Positions 52,336 through 60,357 of a stretch of 64,000 bases of DNA are shown here, one piece after another. The translations under genes were made by a program, and so were the position numbers. Below the pieces are notes generated by a model that had not been told where the DNA came from, ran no database searches, and saw nothing but the letters and a program-made list of their open reading frames with translations. The stretch spans positions 1 to 64,000 of the forward strand of contig NZ_LWSK01000021.1 in assembly GCF_001642955.1 (NCBI RefSeq), given 5' to 3'. Numbering within the stretch: the stretch's first letter is position 1; every line of letters begins with the position of its first letter. The DNA is from Rubripirellula obstinata (GTDB lineage Bacteria > Planctomycetota > Planctomycetia > Pirellulales > Pirellulaceae).

Positions 52336-54225
52336 CTAATCATTCTTGCTGCCCTGGGTCTGTTTCTTTGCAGGCACACCGAAACGTTTTTCTTGTTCCT
52401 CGAATAAGTCTTCTTCCTCTAAAACAGGCTTGGAAGGTTGATTGTTTCGCTTGTCTTTCTTTTTGCGATCAAGTTCTTCCTGCCGCTTTTCCAGCAGCTC
52501 CTTCAGTCGTTCTTGCAGCTCGGCATGATCTTGTTTATTCAGTTCTCTTAGCTCCTCGATCAAGGCACCAAGCTCGTATTCTAACTGAGCGGTCGCTTGT
52601 TGATCTGCCGCGAACGAAGACTCCAAGTCAACGGAGACTTTGCCAAGCCACCGAGCCAGATCGACGGCAGTCATTTGAGCTTGCTCGCGGCTCATTCGAT
52701 TGATTCCGCTATTCGTTACCGCAAATCGGCTGATCTCTTTTTTGGCAGGATAACCCAGCCCCCTTTGAAGTCTTTTGGCAGAATCCTGAAGCGGTCCGCT
52801 CCAGCCTCCCGGCCAGCTTTCGCGTGACGCCACCGCCGCCAGATACCATTGAACCGCGCCTTCCCATGTCTCGAATGTTGACTGTTTTCCAGCGGAGCTT
52901 GCAACCAGTCTTCCCAGGTCATCACTTCGGAAACCAAGTCGGGCATTGACGCCCGACGGACCATTCAACCACCGATCGAGAGAGATTCTCGCATTTTCGG
53001 CTGCCAAGCCAACTTCGTTCGCGTTCGGAATCGAGTTTGCCTCCATCAGGTGCTTGACATAGTCAAGCGATTCGATCAGCTCGATGTCTTCGTTTCCTGC
53101 GGTGCCTGATTCGCGTCTCGATTCAATGACCCAGCGAATTCCTGAATCATTCCACTTGGAATAGATCGCTTGAGCTTTTCGATTGCCAGCGTTCGGCGTT
53201 CGGGCGTTTTCAAGTCCGAGGTCGTGGTGACAGGATGCACAATCGTACGAGGCTAGTTCTGGCCAAATACTCACGGAATGTGATTGCTCGGCTCGCGACT
53301 TTAGCAAGGTAAGCGATGCGTCCGTCGCGGCGACTTGTCCAGCGATCCAAAGCTGAGCTTCGTAGAACGTCTTGTCGCTGGCTTCCGCGTCCCGCCAATG
53401 TTTGGGCAACCATGCGTGGTAGGTCGCCAACTCGTATCGAAGCGGCGGATGCCCCGCTGCGATGATGTCATGGTTCATGTCACGGTCGTCGTCTCCGACA
53501 TGACACGACGCGCACATGCGGGCACGGACATAGAGGTCTTGGTTGTTTACAAAACCTTCGGCAGCAACCGGCGACCAAGCGGCGGTGAAGTGAGTTCCTA
53601 ACCAGTGTTCGCTTGGTCCGTGGCAGGCTGCGCAACCAACTCCCTCACGCGTGAAGCTATTCGCCGAATCGTTTCGGTCAAGCTCATGGGTCCGACATGA
53701 TTCGCCGCATGATTCCTGACTGCCATGGCTGTGTTCTTTGAATCCGTTTGCCTGGCGAGAGAAGAAAGTCTGCAAGGATGTGAATGAACGATCGGGCGAC
53801 GTCACACGGGGCTCGTCGAATCGTTTGGTGGTGTTATGGCATGCCAAGCAGTTGTCATATCCTTTTTGGTCGGTGACGTTTCCTTGCTTGTCGATGATCG
53901 CGAGTCCAAGCATCATGCGTTGGCTCTTGTCGTTGCAGATCGTACGCCAGCTTTGCGCGTGCGGATCGTTTTCATTCCACAAAGCGTATTCGTTTCCGCG
54001 CCGAGCAGTCGGTTGAGCAATGCCCGGCCGTGGGCCACCATGACAGCTAGCGGCAGCACACGACTGTGCAGATTCAATTCGGAGATCCTGCCGCTTCAAT
54101 GGAGAGACGGATTCCGTAAGCGACAGGAAACCTTGCCCCAAGCAGGACGATGCGGCGTAGGACGATGCGATGATGCATAGGGACGCTAGCCCGAAAGCAG
54201 ATCGAAGACGGAATTGATGAAGCAT
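52336..54225 (-). CDS. Exported pentahaem cytochrome with CX4CH motif and coiled-coil tail
   Basis: A 629-aa protein with a signal peptide (FGLASLCIIASSYAASSC). Haem motifs are one CX4CH (CAAASCH) near the N-terminus and four CxxCH (CLACH, CAACH, CASCH, CASCH). NDPHAQSW and NHDIIAAGHPPLRYEL recur in the 57092-58558 protein, so these are paralogues of the c554 type. The last 110 residues form a highly charged predicted coiled coil (ELRELNKQDHAELQERLKE), unusual for a cytochrome, and could bind a partner. The ATG at 54225 gives a clean signal. It is divergent from the b-cytochrome gene across 353 bases that hold a long inverted repeat. Confidence 0.87.
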   Translation of the reverse strand: MLHQFRLRSAFGLASLCIIASSYAASSCLGQGFLSLTESVSPLKRQDLRIESAQSCAAASCHGGPRPGIAQPTARRGNEYALWNENDPHAQSWRTICNDKSQRMMLGLAIIDKQGNVTDQKGYDNCLACHNTTKRFDEPRVTSPDRSFTSLQTFFSRQANGFKEHSHGSQESCGESCRTHELDRNDSANSFTREGVGCAACHGPSEHWLGTHFTAAWSPVAAEGFVNNQDLYVRARMCASCHVGDDDRDMNHDIIAAGHPPLRYELATYHAWLPKHWRDAEASDKTFYEAQLWIAGQVAATDASLTLLKSRAEQSHSVSIWPELASYDCASCHHDLGLENARTPNAGNRKAQAIYSKWNDSGIRWVIESRRESGTAGNEDIELIESLDYVKHLMEANSIPNANEVGLAAENARISLDRWLNGPSGVNARLGFRSDDLGRLVASSAGKQSTFETWEGAVQWYLAAVASRESWPGGWSGPLQDSAKRLQRGLGYPAKKEISRFAVTNSGINRMSREQAQMTAVDLARWLGKVSVDLESSFAADQQATAQLEYELGALIEELRELNKQDHAELQERLKELLEKRQEELDRKKKDKRNNQPSKPVLEEEDLFEEQEKRFGVPAKKQTQGSKND

Positions 54226-54578
54226 GTGGGTTCAGTTCAGACCAATCGCAAAAAAACGAGACCGGGAATGCAAAGGGGGTTAGTCGTTCGAGTCAACTTG
54301 GTTTTCGAGCAGGCCGTAGCGAGCCAAAGCGAGTTACGGCGATTCAACTCATTGCCGTAACTCGCTTTGGCTCCCTACGGAGCCCTATCCGAAATTTAAG
54401 TTGTTACGGGCTACTATCCCCCCATGCTAGTTGTAAATCCGCATGCATTTGGACTCATGAGCAAGAAATCTTGCCCCAAAACGCAGAATTGAGCTCCTAC
54501 AATCGCTGCAATCGTGTGCTGACCACGTCCAGATGTTTGACGACGCAGCGCCGCGCAACTACAAATACCCCCCGGCGG
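54226..54578. other. Divergent intergenic region between cytochrome operons
   Basis: These 353 bases must hold the promoters of both cytochrome operons. The clearest feature is an inverted repeat at 54314-54380. If the upstream TTG at 54471 were the start of the b-cytochrome gene, the region would shorten to 245 bases. No other structure was recognised. Confidence 0.6.
54314..54380. repeat. 27-bp inverted repeat (hairpin) between divergent cytochrome operons
   Basis: Arms 54314-54340 and 54354-54380 are reverse complements at 26 of 27 positions, with a 13-nt loop. The stem contains CCAAAGCGAGTTACGG and its complement. It could be a palindromic mobile-type repeat, a regulatory hairpin or a bidirectional attenuator. 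It is not related in sequence to the palindrome at 2078-2198. Confidence 0.75.
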
Positions 54579-55583
54579 ATGTGTTCTTCACCCCTTTTCG
54601 ACCGGAAGTTTCCTGTGCTTCTTTCTCGCTCTCAATCGCGTCTGCATTTGATGATGGGGATACCAGCGGCAGTCTTTGTCGTGGTTTGCTTGTACTACTA
54701 CGTTACTCAAAGTGTTCGCGTGGGTGCTTGGCAGGGTGGGGGCAGTGGGCCTGGATTGATTTGCGGTATTGCAGCCGGATCCGTGATCGTTTTTGAAATG
54801 CTGCTTTGGCCCCGCAAACTTTTGCGTCGGCTGCGTCTGATTCCAGCAAAGTACTGGCTCGCCGCTCATATTTGGTTTGGTCTTGCCTCGCTACCGCTTG
54901 CGATCGCGCACTGTGGTTTTCATCTCGGTGGCTGGTTACCGGCCACCTTCATGATCTTTTTTGTCGCCACGATTTTCAGCGGGATCTATGGGGTGGCAGT
55001 TCAGAATTTATTGCCTCGCTGGCTATTGCGGAATCTTCCGTCCGAGACGATTTACAGCCAGATTGATTATGTGTCAGACCAGGCTGTCAGAGATGCGGAG
55101 CGTTTACTTGTTGGAGCATGTGGACGCCGCGCAAACTCTGATATTTCCATCGAAGACGAACTGAGCGACCAATTGGCGATCCGTGAGACCGTCGTCGTCG
55201 GTGCCGTTCGGCAGGCGGGAAAAACGAGTGGGCGCACCCTCGAGACACGACAGATGAATCGTGCCAAAGAAGATTCCGTCACGCTATGGAATGCGCTCGA
55301 TGAAATTCGGCCCTTCCTGCTTCATGGCAAGCGCGAACTGACACCGGTCACGGATACAAATGAAGCATCGGCATGGTTCCGCCGCCTGAGAACGGCGTGC
55401 AGTGAAGAGGGACAAGAGATTATCGATATCCTGATGAGTCTCTGCAATCAGCGGCGACAATTTGATATTCAAGCAAGAGTCCATCACTGGTTGCACACAT
55501 GGATTCCGATTCATATCGCATTATCGATTGCCGTGACGGGGTTGTTGGCTGCACATGTTTGGACCGCTTTGAAATACTGGTAA
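54579..55583 (+). CDS. Membrane protein with two H-X13-H pairs, likely di-haem b cytochrome
   Basis: A 334-aa membrane protein with about five hydrophobic segments. Segment 3 contains His97 and His111 (HIWFGLASLPLAIAH) and segment 5 contains His312 and His326 (HIALSIAVTGLLAAH), each spaced H-X13-H. Two helices each with two histidines at this spacing would bind two b haems, one near each face, as in ferric-reductase-like and NarI/cyt b561-like electron carriers. A soluble loop of about 140 residues separates segments 4 and 5. The start at 54579 (ATG) is one choice; a TTG at 54471 is also open. It ends three bases before the decahaem gene. It is the obvious membrane link of the operon. Confidence 0.75.
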   Translation: MCSSPLFDRKFPVLLSRSQSRLHLMMGIPAAVFVVVCLYYYVTQSVRVGAWQGGGSGPGLICGIAAGSVIVFEMLLWPRKLLRRLRLIPAKYWLAAHIWFGLASLPLAIAHCGFHLGGWLPATFMIFFVATIFSGIYGVAVQNLLPRWLLRNLPSETIYSQIDYVSDQAVRDAERLLVGACGRRANSDISIEDELSDQLAIRETVVVGAVRQAGKTSGRTLETRQMNRAKEDSVTLWNALDEIRPFLLHGKRELTPVTDTNEASAWFRRLRTACSEEGQEIIDILMSLCNQRRQFDIQARVHHWLHTWIPIHIALSIAVTGLLAAHVWTALKYW

Positions 55584-55586
55584 TTG

Positions 55587-57095
55587 ATGTCGCGCGAGAC
55601 TGGAAAAGAACGATCGCAACGAATCGAAATTGACTATTTCCGCAAGCGGACTGGGCTTGATCGGTTTCGGTCGATGTGCATTTACTCGGCAATCTCGTTG
55701 ACCGGTGCCTACGTTGCGTTTGCAATTTTTGCTGGAAAACCATCGTCACAAATCAGCACGGGGCCGCTCGCACGGGTTCATGCTTCGTTCGAAAACGATT
55801 GTCGGCAATGTCATACGAACTTTGAGCCAATTGATTCTGATGCAAACCAAATGAACCTGTCTTTTGTGGGAATTCAGTCCTCGGAGTCGATCGCTCATTT
55901 GGAGTCGGCATGTAAGAAATGTCACGCTGTGGGCGATCATTACCGCACAAACATGACCAATATCGCTGCGATGAGCGACCAAAACTGCTCAACATGTCAC
56001 CACGATCATCAAGGCCGCGATCATCTTCTCAACCAAGTTGCTTCGGCAAAGTGTACGTCGTGTCACGAAGGTCTTGACGCATCTTGCAAGGCGGAACCGA
56101 GCATCGCCAAGGCGATCTCAGGATTCTCTGAAGAGACTCATGGTGATTTCAAATTCATAAATAGTCGCGAACGTGGTGTCATCAAATTTGACCATCACCA
56201 ACACATGCAACCTGGACAAGTGGATTCGGGAACACGCGGAGCATTCACGATTGCGATGCTCGACGCGTCCATGCGGCAGCGCTATCAACAGCCGGGACAA
56301 AGCGACACGGATTCCGTTCAGCTTAATTGTCAAAGTTGCCATGAAATGGCGGGCAATCCAGCTTCCTCCAATTCGATGATTGCAGACGGTGAATTGGGAC
56401 GCTACATGAAACCTGTTTCGTTCGAAAAACACTGCGCCGCTTGCCATTCCGTCAATCCAGGCATCGCGACCGAACAAACAATGCCGATTCCCCATGGGCA
56501 ACCTTGGAACAAGACAGAGCTTTTCCTTGCCGCAACCCTTGTGGGTGCTCAATCAACGGGTGCGATCCGAGATCCGAACGACGATTCGCAGACAACTCCT
56601 CAGCTTGGCGAAGGATTTGGAAAGAAAACACCTACCAACGAAACAATCGCGATTGACGTTTCTACTTTGGCAGGCTTACGAAAAGCCACCGAGGCCCAGT
56701 GTTTGAAATGCCATGACGCCGATTCGATCACCGACGACGCAATTCGCGGCGCAGTCGATGGAACTGCACCACCGATGATTCCGCCACGTTGGCTGAAGCA
56801 CGGATTGTACGATCACGCAGCTCACCGACAAATCGATTGTCGCTATTGCCACCAAGACGCATACCCTGGATCAGAATCCAAGCCGTCGCCGCCAAAGGAT
56901 CATGAGAAGATGATGATCGCGGGAATCGAAAGTTGCGTTGGCTGTCATCGAAACGAAGATGAGGCCTTGTCTGCAGCGATGCTAAAGTCGGAACAAAGCG
57001 GAGTCTTTGGCGGGATGCCGACTTGGGGTTCCGACGATTGCACGCTTTGCCATCGTTATCACACGGATGTAACGTCGTTGGGAGCGAAGCGTTGA
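55587..57095 (+). CDS. Membrane-anchored decahaem cytochrome c
   Basis: A 502-aa protein with one N-terminal membrane helix (CIYSAISLTGAYVAFAIFAG) that is probably an uncleaved anchor. Ten CxxCH motifs follow: CRQCH, CKKCH, CSTCH, CTSCH, CQSCH, CAACH, CLKCH, CRYCH, CVGCH, CTLCH. This matches the role of a NapC/CymA-like wire that takes electrons from a membrane b cytochrome, but the haem number is much larger. The ATG at 55587 is preferred over a TTG directly before it. It follows the b-type gene by three bases and overlaps the next gene by four, so one operon is indicated. Confidence 0.88.
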   Translation: MSRETGKERSQRIEIDYFRKRTGLDRFRSMCIYSAISLTGAYVAFAIFAGKPSSQISTGPLARVHASFENDCRQCHTNFEPIDSDANQMNLSFVGIQSSESIAHLESACKKCHAVGDHYRTNMTNIAAMSDQNCSTCHHDHQGRDHLLNQVASAKCTSCHEGLDASCKAEPSIAKAISGFSEETHGDFKFINSRERGVIKFDHHQHMQPGQVDSGTRGAFTIAMLDASMRQRYQQPGQSDTDSVQLNCQSCHEMAGNPASSNSMIADGELGRYMKPVSFEKHCAACHSVNPGIATEQTMPIPHGQPWNKTELFLAATLVGAQSTGAIRDPNDDSQTTPQLGEGFGKKTPTNETIAIDVSTLAGLRKATEAQCLKCHDADSITDDAIRGAVDGTAPPMIPPRWLKHGLYDHAAHRQIDCRYCHQDAYPGSESKPSPPKDHEKMMIAGIESCVGCHRNEDEALSAAMLKSEQSGVFGGMPTWGSDDCTLCHRYHTDVTSLGAKR

Positions 57096-58558
57096 GTGGT
57101 TTGCTGAGCACCCGTCGTGGATTCTGCTGCCGCGTTTCGATATCGCTGGCCTTTTTCCTCGCTGCCCCCGCTGTGTTGCCTGTCGTAGCTCAGCAGATTC
57201 AGCGGCATATCGAAACAGAGTCACTGGATCTCAGCCCCCGCTTTCTTGGCTCTGATTCGTGTGCAACTTCGACATGCCACGGCAACGTTGTTGGACAGGG
57301 GCCGTTGTGGAATCATTCGCTTTCGGTTTATGCAGCAAACGATCCGCACGCTACGGCAGGAAGGATTTTGTCACGCGAAGTAAGCCCTCTCTCTGAATCG
57401 ATCGTGGTTTTGCTGGATCCCAACGCCAAGACCTCAACGGAGGCCTACACCCAAGTGCTGCAAAAACATTGCATCAGTTGCCATGGAACCGTGACCCCCG
57501 ATCAGTGTGATTCAAGCAATCCCCTCAAACCATCAGTGCTCTACGAAGGAGTCTCATGCGAAGCCTGCCACGGTGGGGCGAGTCAATGGATCGATGATCA
57601 CTTAAACGAAAGTTGGATCGGTCCCTCGCGGTTCCTTGCGGCGACGGGAATGCGAGATACCGAATCGATCGTTGGCAGAGCAAAGAACTGCGTCCGGTGT
57701 CACGTTGGGTCACGCAGTGAAGATGGCTTGGTTCGCGACATGAATCATGACCTGATTGCTGCGGGACATCCGGCGCTCCGGTTCGACCTCCTTATCTACA
57801 ATGAAAACTTGCCTCATCACTGGAGCAGCGACAGTGAGGTTGAGGAAAATTTTTCCGCATCGGCGATTCGTCTGAGAAAGGTTTCCCGGGCGACCAATTT
57901 GTCAGCAGCGGCAGCTTTGTCGTCAGCCCGAGCATCAGATCACCTTCGCGACGTGTCTATACCGTGGCCGGAGCTATCCGATTACGATTGTTTCGCCTGT
58001 CATCAGTCCCTAACGATGTCTCGTTATGACGTACCGCTGATGAATCAAGTCAAAACGATGCTGCGTGTCAGTGACGGACTACCGATTTGGAATACATGGC
58101 ACAGCACCGATCAGTTGAACTTGCGAGATTCAATTTCCTATCTCGAAATTCTATCACCTCATCGCAGCGATCCCAGAAAAGTCGCGAGCATCGGAAATCG
58201 TATTGCAGCTCGCTATCAAAAACTTGCCAGCAAGATTGCAACAGAGGCGGCACCTGATACCAAAACCGAACTTAACCGGTTGCTCGCTTTGTTGCAGAAA
58301 AACGAGTTGCAGGATTGGCACGCGGCCGCAGTCAACCTTTTAACGTTGGACGCGATCATTCGCGATTTGCCGGATCAGCAACGAACCGTACTCGCAGCCG
58401 ATGTCGCTCAGCTTGAATCCATGCTCCGTTTTGATTCAGGCGACCGATCTTCCAAACCGCCAAAACATTCTCCCGGTGGATTTGATCCCCAAGAGTATCG
58501 CGCCCGCGTGATTGACATTCTCACCAGCAGACTCAACCCAGCGACAAAAGCTCCATGA
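57092..58558 (+). CDS. Exported pentahaem cytochrome, c554-like with CX4CH motif
   Basis: A 488-aa protein with a signal peptide (SISLAFFLAAPAVLPVVAQ). Haem motifs are one CX4CH (CATSTCH) and four CxxCH (CISCH, CEACH, CVRCH, CFACH). NDPHATAG and NHDLIAAGHPALRFDL mark it as a paralogue of the minus-strand protein at 52336-54225. The TTG at 57092 overlaps the upstream TGA (TTGA) and has GGAG at a good distance, so I use it as start; the frame is open back to 57023 inside the previous gene. It overlaps the NuoE-NuoF gene by ATGA, supporting one coupled operon. Confidence 0.85.
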   Translation: MSGLLSTRRGFCCRVSISLAFFLAAPAVLPVVAQQIQRHIETESLDLSPRFLGSDSCATSTCHGNVVGQGPLWNHSLSVYAANDPHATAGRILSREVSPLSESIVVLLDPNAKTSTEAYTQVLQKHCISCHGTVTPDQCDSSNPLKPSVLYEGVSCEACHGGASQWIDDHLNESWIGPSRFLAATGMRDTESIVGRAKNCVRCHVGSRSEDGLVRDMNHDLIAAGHPALRFDLLIYNENLPHHWSSDSEVEENFSASAIRLRKVSRATNLSAAAALSSARASDHLRDVSIPWPELSDYDCFACHQSLTMSRYDVPLMNQVKTMLRVSDGLPIWNTWHSTDQLNLRDSISYLEILSPHRSDPRKVASIGNRIAARYQKLASKIATEAAPDTKTELNRLLALLQKNELQDWHAAAVNLLTLDAIIRDLPDQQRTVLAADVAQLESMLRFDSGDRSSKPPKHSPGGFDPQEYRARVIDILTSRLNPATKAP

Positions 58559-60357
58559 TCATTCCAGCGCTCTACGAACGACAAAAAAAGAGAGGCGGAT
58601 ATCTCACCAGTGCCGATATGCATAACGTTGCCGATGAGTTGGGCGTGCCGCTGCACCGGGTCAATTCGCTGGTGACTTTCTTTCCCCATTTCCGCACTGA
58701 CCCACCGCCAAAAGTCACCGTGCATGTTTGTCGCGACATGAGTTGTCATCTCCATGGCGGAGTTGAACTCAAGGACAAGCTGACCCAATGGGCGACCCAG
58801 ACACACCAGCAGAACGTTGAGGTTTGCGGAGTCTCGTGTCTAGGACGCTGCGACAGAGCGGTTGCCGCGATGGTCAATGACAACCTGGTTGCGGCGACTG
58901 ACTTGGACCGGCTTAAAAGAGTCGTCGATGATTTGATGGATGATCGCACACCTAGCTATGACTCAGACGCGGAACTTGTCACGCCCAAAGTTGGCAAATG
59001 GGACATGGACGTTTACGGTGGTGAGGGCCGATACGATCAAGTGAAAAACTTTCTCACTTCGGGAAGCGATCCAGATCAAGTTCTCGCCGCGCTTGAAAAT
59101 GCGGGACTGCTTGGAATGGGCGGTGCCGGAGGACGCGCCTACCTGAAGTGGGGCGACGTGATGCGGGCCGAGGGCACGTCGGGCGAAAAGTTTATCGTCT
59201 GCAATGCCGACGAGAGCGAACCGGGAACTTTCAAAGACCGTGAAATCTTGCTGGCGGCTCCCCATCTGACCATCGAGGGCATGATTGTCGCGGCACTGGT
59301 TGTTGGAGCGACACGAGGATGGATCTATGTTCGCCACGAGTACCCAGAGCAAATCGAAAAATGCCGCGAGGAGATTCGTCGAGCGGTCGGATTACGTGCG
59401 TTAGGAAAGAACATCTTTGGATCAAGTCGTTCGTTTGAGCTAGATGTCTTCCCCAGTCCCGGCGGCTATATCTGTGGCGAACAGACGGCACTAATTGAAG
59501 CGATGGAAGATAAGCGTGCCGAACCACGCAATCGGCCTCCCGAATTGATGACCAATGGACTCTACAACCAACCCACGTTGCTTTCTAACGTCGAAACCTT
59601 TGCTTGGGTGCCAGCGATTCTGAAGGACGGTGGCGACTGGTTTTCTGCTCAAGGTCAGAACACCGGAACCTTCACCGCAGGGTCAAGCGAGCGAATGAAG
59701 GGAAAGCGTTTGTTCTCGATCAGCGGTGATTTGGTCAAACCAGGCGTCTATGAAGTTCCCACCGGAATCACCTTAGGTGAGTTAATCGACAACCATTGCG
59801 GCGGAATGAAAGACGGAAAGGCGATCGTGGCGGTCGCGATGAGCGGTCCCTCAGGCGGACTGTTACCAGGGAAAATTCCCGTAAAGTATCTCAGTCGCCG
59901 GTTCGTTGAAAAGAATGTCCCGGAAAGCATCACTGAAATTGACATCCGTGATCTACCGCTCGACATCAACGTTTCGCGGGCGGTCGGCTACATGCTGGGG
60001 GCCGGTATTGTTGTGTACGGCGAAGGATGCGACGTACTCGCCGAAGCGGTTGCCAATAGCCGCTTTTACAAAAATGAATCGTGCGGCAAATGCGTTCCCT
60101 GCCGCATTGGTTCACAGAAGGTGACCGAGATGGGGGAACGGTTGTTAGCGAATGAAGTAACGAAAGAAGAATTTGCGACCTTCGAACCGGTCGCGTTGCA
60201 ACTAAGTGAAGTGATGCAAGCGACCAGCATCTGTGGACTCGGCCAAGTCGCGAGTAATCCGATGCAGACATTCCTGAAGTACTTTCCGGACCTAGCCCAG
60301 AAGGCTTGCGTTGGATCCAACAAACAATCCGATTCTGACGGAGAGTCAAAACGATGA
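58555..60357 (+). CDS. NuoE-NuoF fusion, NAD(P)H-oxidising diaphorase subunit
   Basis: A 600-aa cytoplasmic protein with two respiratory complex I subunits in one chain. Residues about 1-130 are a thioredoxin-like [2Fe-2S] NuoE domain with Cys59, Cys64, Cys95 and Cys99 (CRDMSC; SCLGRC). Residues about 165-590 are NuoF: GMGGAGGRAYLKW and CNADESEPGTFKDR for FMN/NADH, GGYICGEQTAL, and the 4Fe-4S site SCGKCVPCRIG (Cys510, 513, 516) with Cys560 (TSICGLGQ). There is no signal peptide. This module accepts electrons from NAD(P)H, or reduces NAD(P)+ in reverse. No NuoA/H/J-N membrane subunits or hydrogenase genes are near; the partner is instead the Fe-S/CNB protein that overlaps it by ATGA. Confidence 0.93.
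   Translation: MIIPALYERQKKRGGYLTSADMHNVADELGVPLHRVNSLVTFFPHFRTDPPPKVTVHVCRDMSCHLHGGVELKDKLTQWATQTHQQNVEVCGVSCLGRCDRAVAAMVNDNLVAATDLDRLKRVVDDLMDDRTPSYDSDAELVTPKVGKWDMDVYGGEGRYDQVKNFLTSGSDPDQVLAALENAGLLGMGGAGGRAYLKWGDVMRAEGTSGEKFIVCNADESEPGTFKDREILLAAPHLTIEGMIVAALVVGATRGWIYVRHEYPEQIEKCREEIRRAVGLRALGKNIFGSSRSFELDVFPSPGGYICGEQTALIEAMEDKRAEPRNRPPELMTNGLYNQPTLLSNVETFAWVPAILKDGGDWFSAQGQNTGTFTAGSSERMKGKRLFSISGDLVKPGVYEVPTGITLGELIDNHCGGMKDGKAIVAVAMSGPSGGLLPGKIPVKYLSRRFVEKNVPESITEIDIRDLPLDINVSRAVGYMLGAGIVVYGEGCDVLAEAVANSRFYKNESCGKCVPCRIGSQKVTEMGERLLANEVTKEEFATFEPVALQLSEVMQATSICGLGQVASNPMQTFLKYFPDLAQKACVGSNKQSDSDGESKR

Noticed and set aside
43342-58558. Hydroxylamine oxidoreductase or nitrite reductase (NrfA) locus
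   Set aside because: The cytochromes lack the CXXCK catalytic haem motif of NrfA and the HAO eight-haem pattern; the c554-like motifs alone do not define the substrate.
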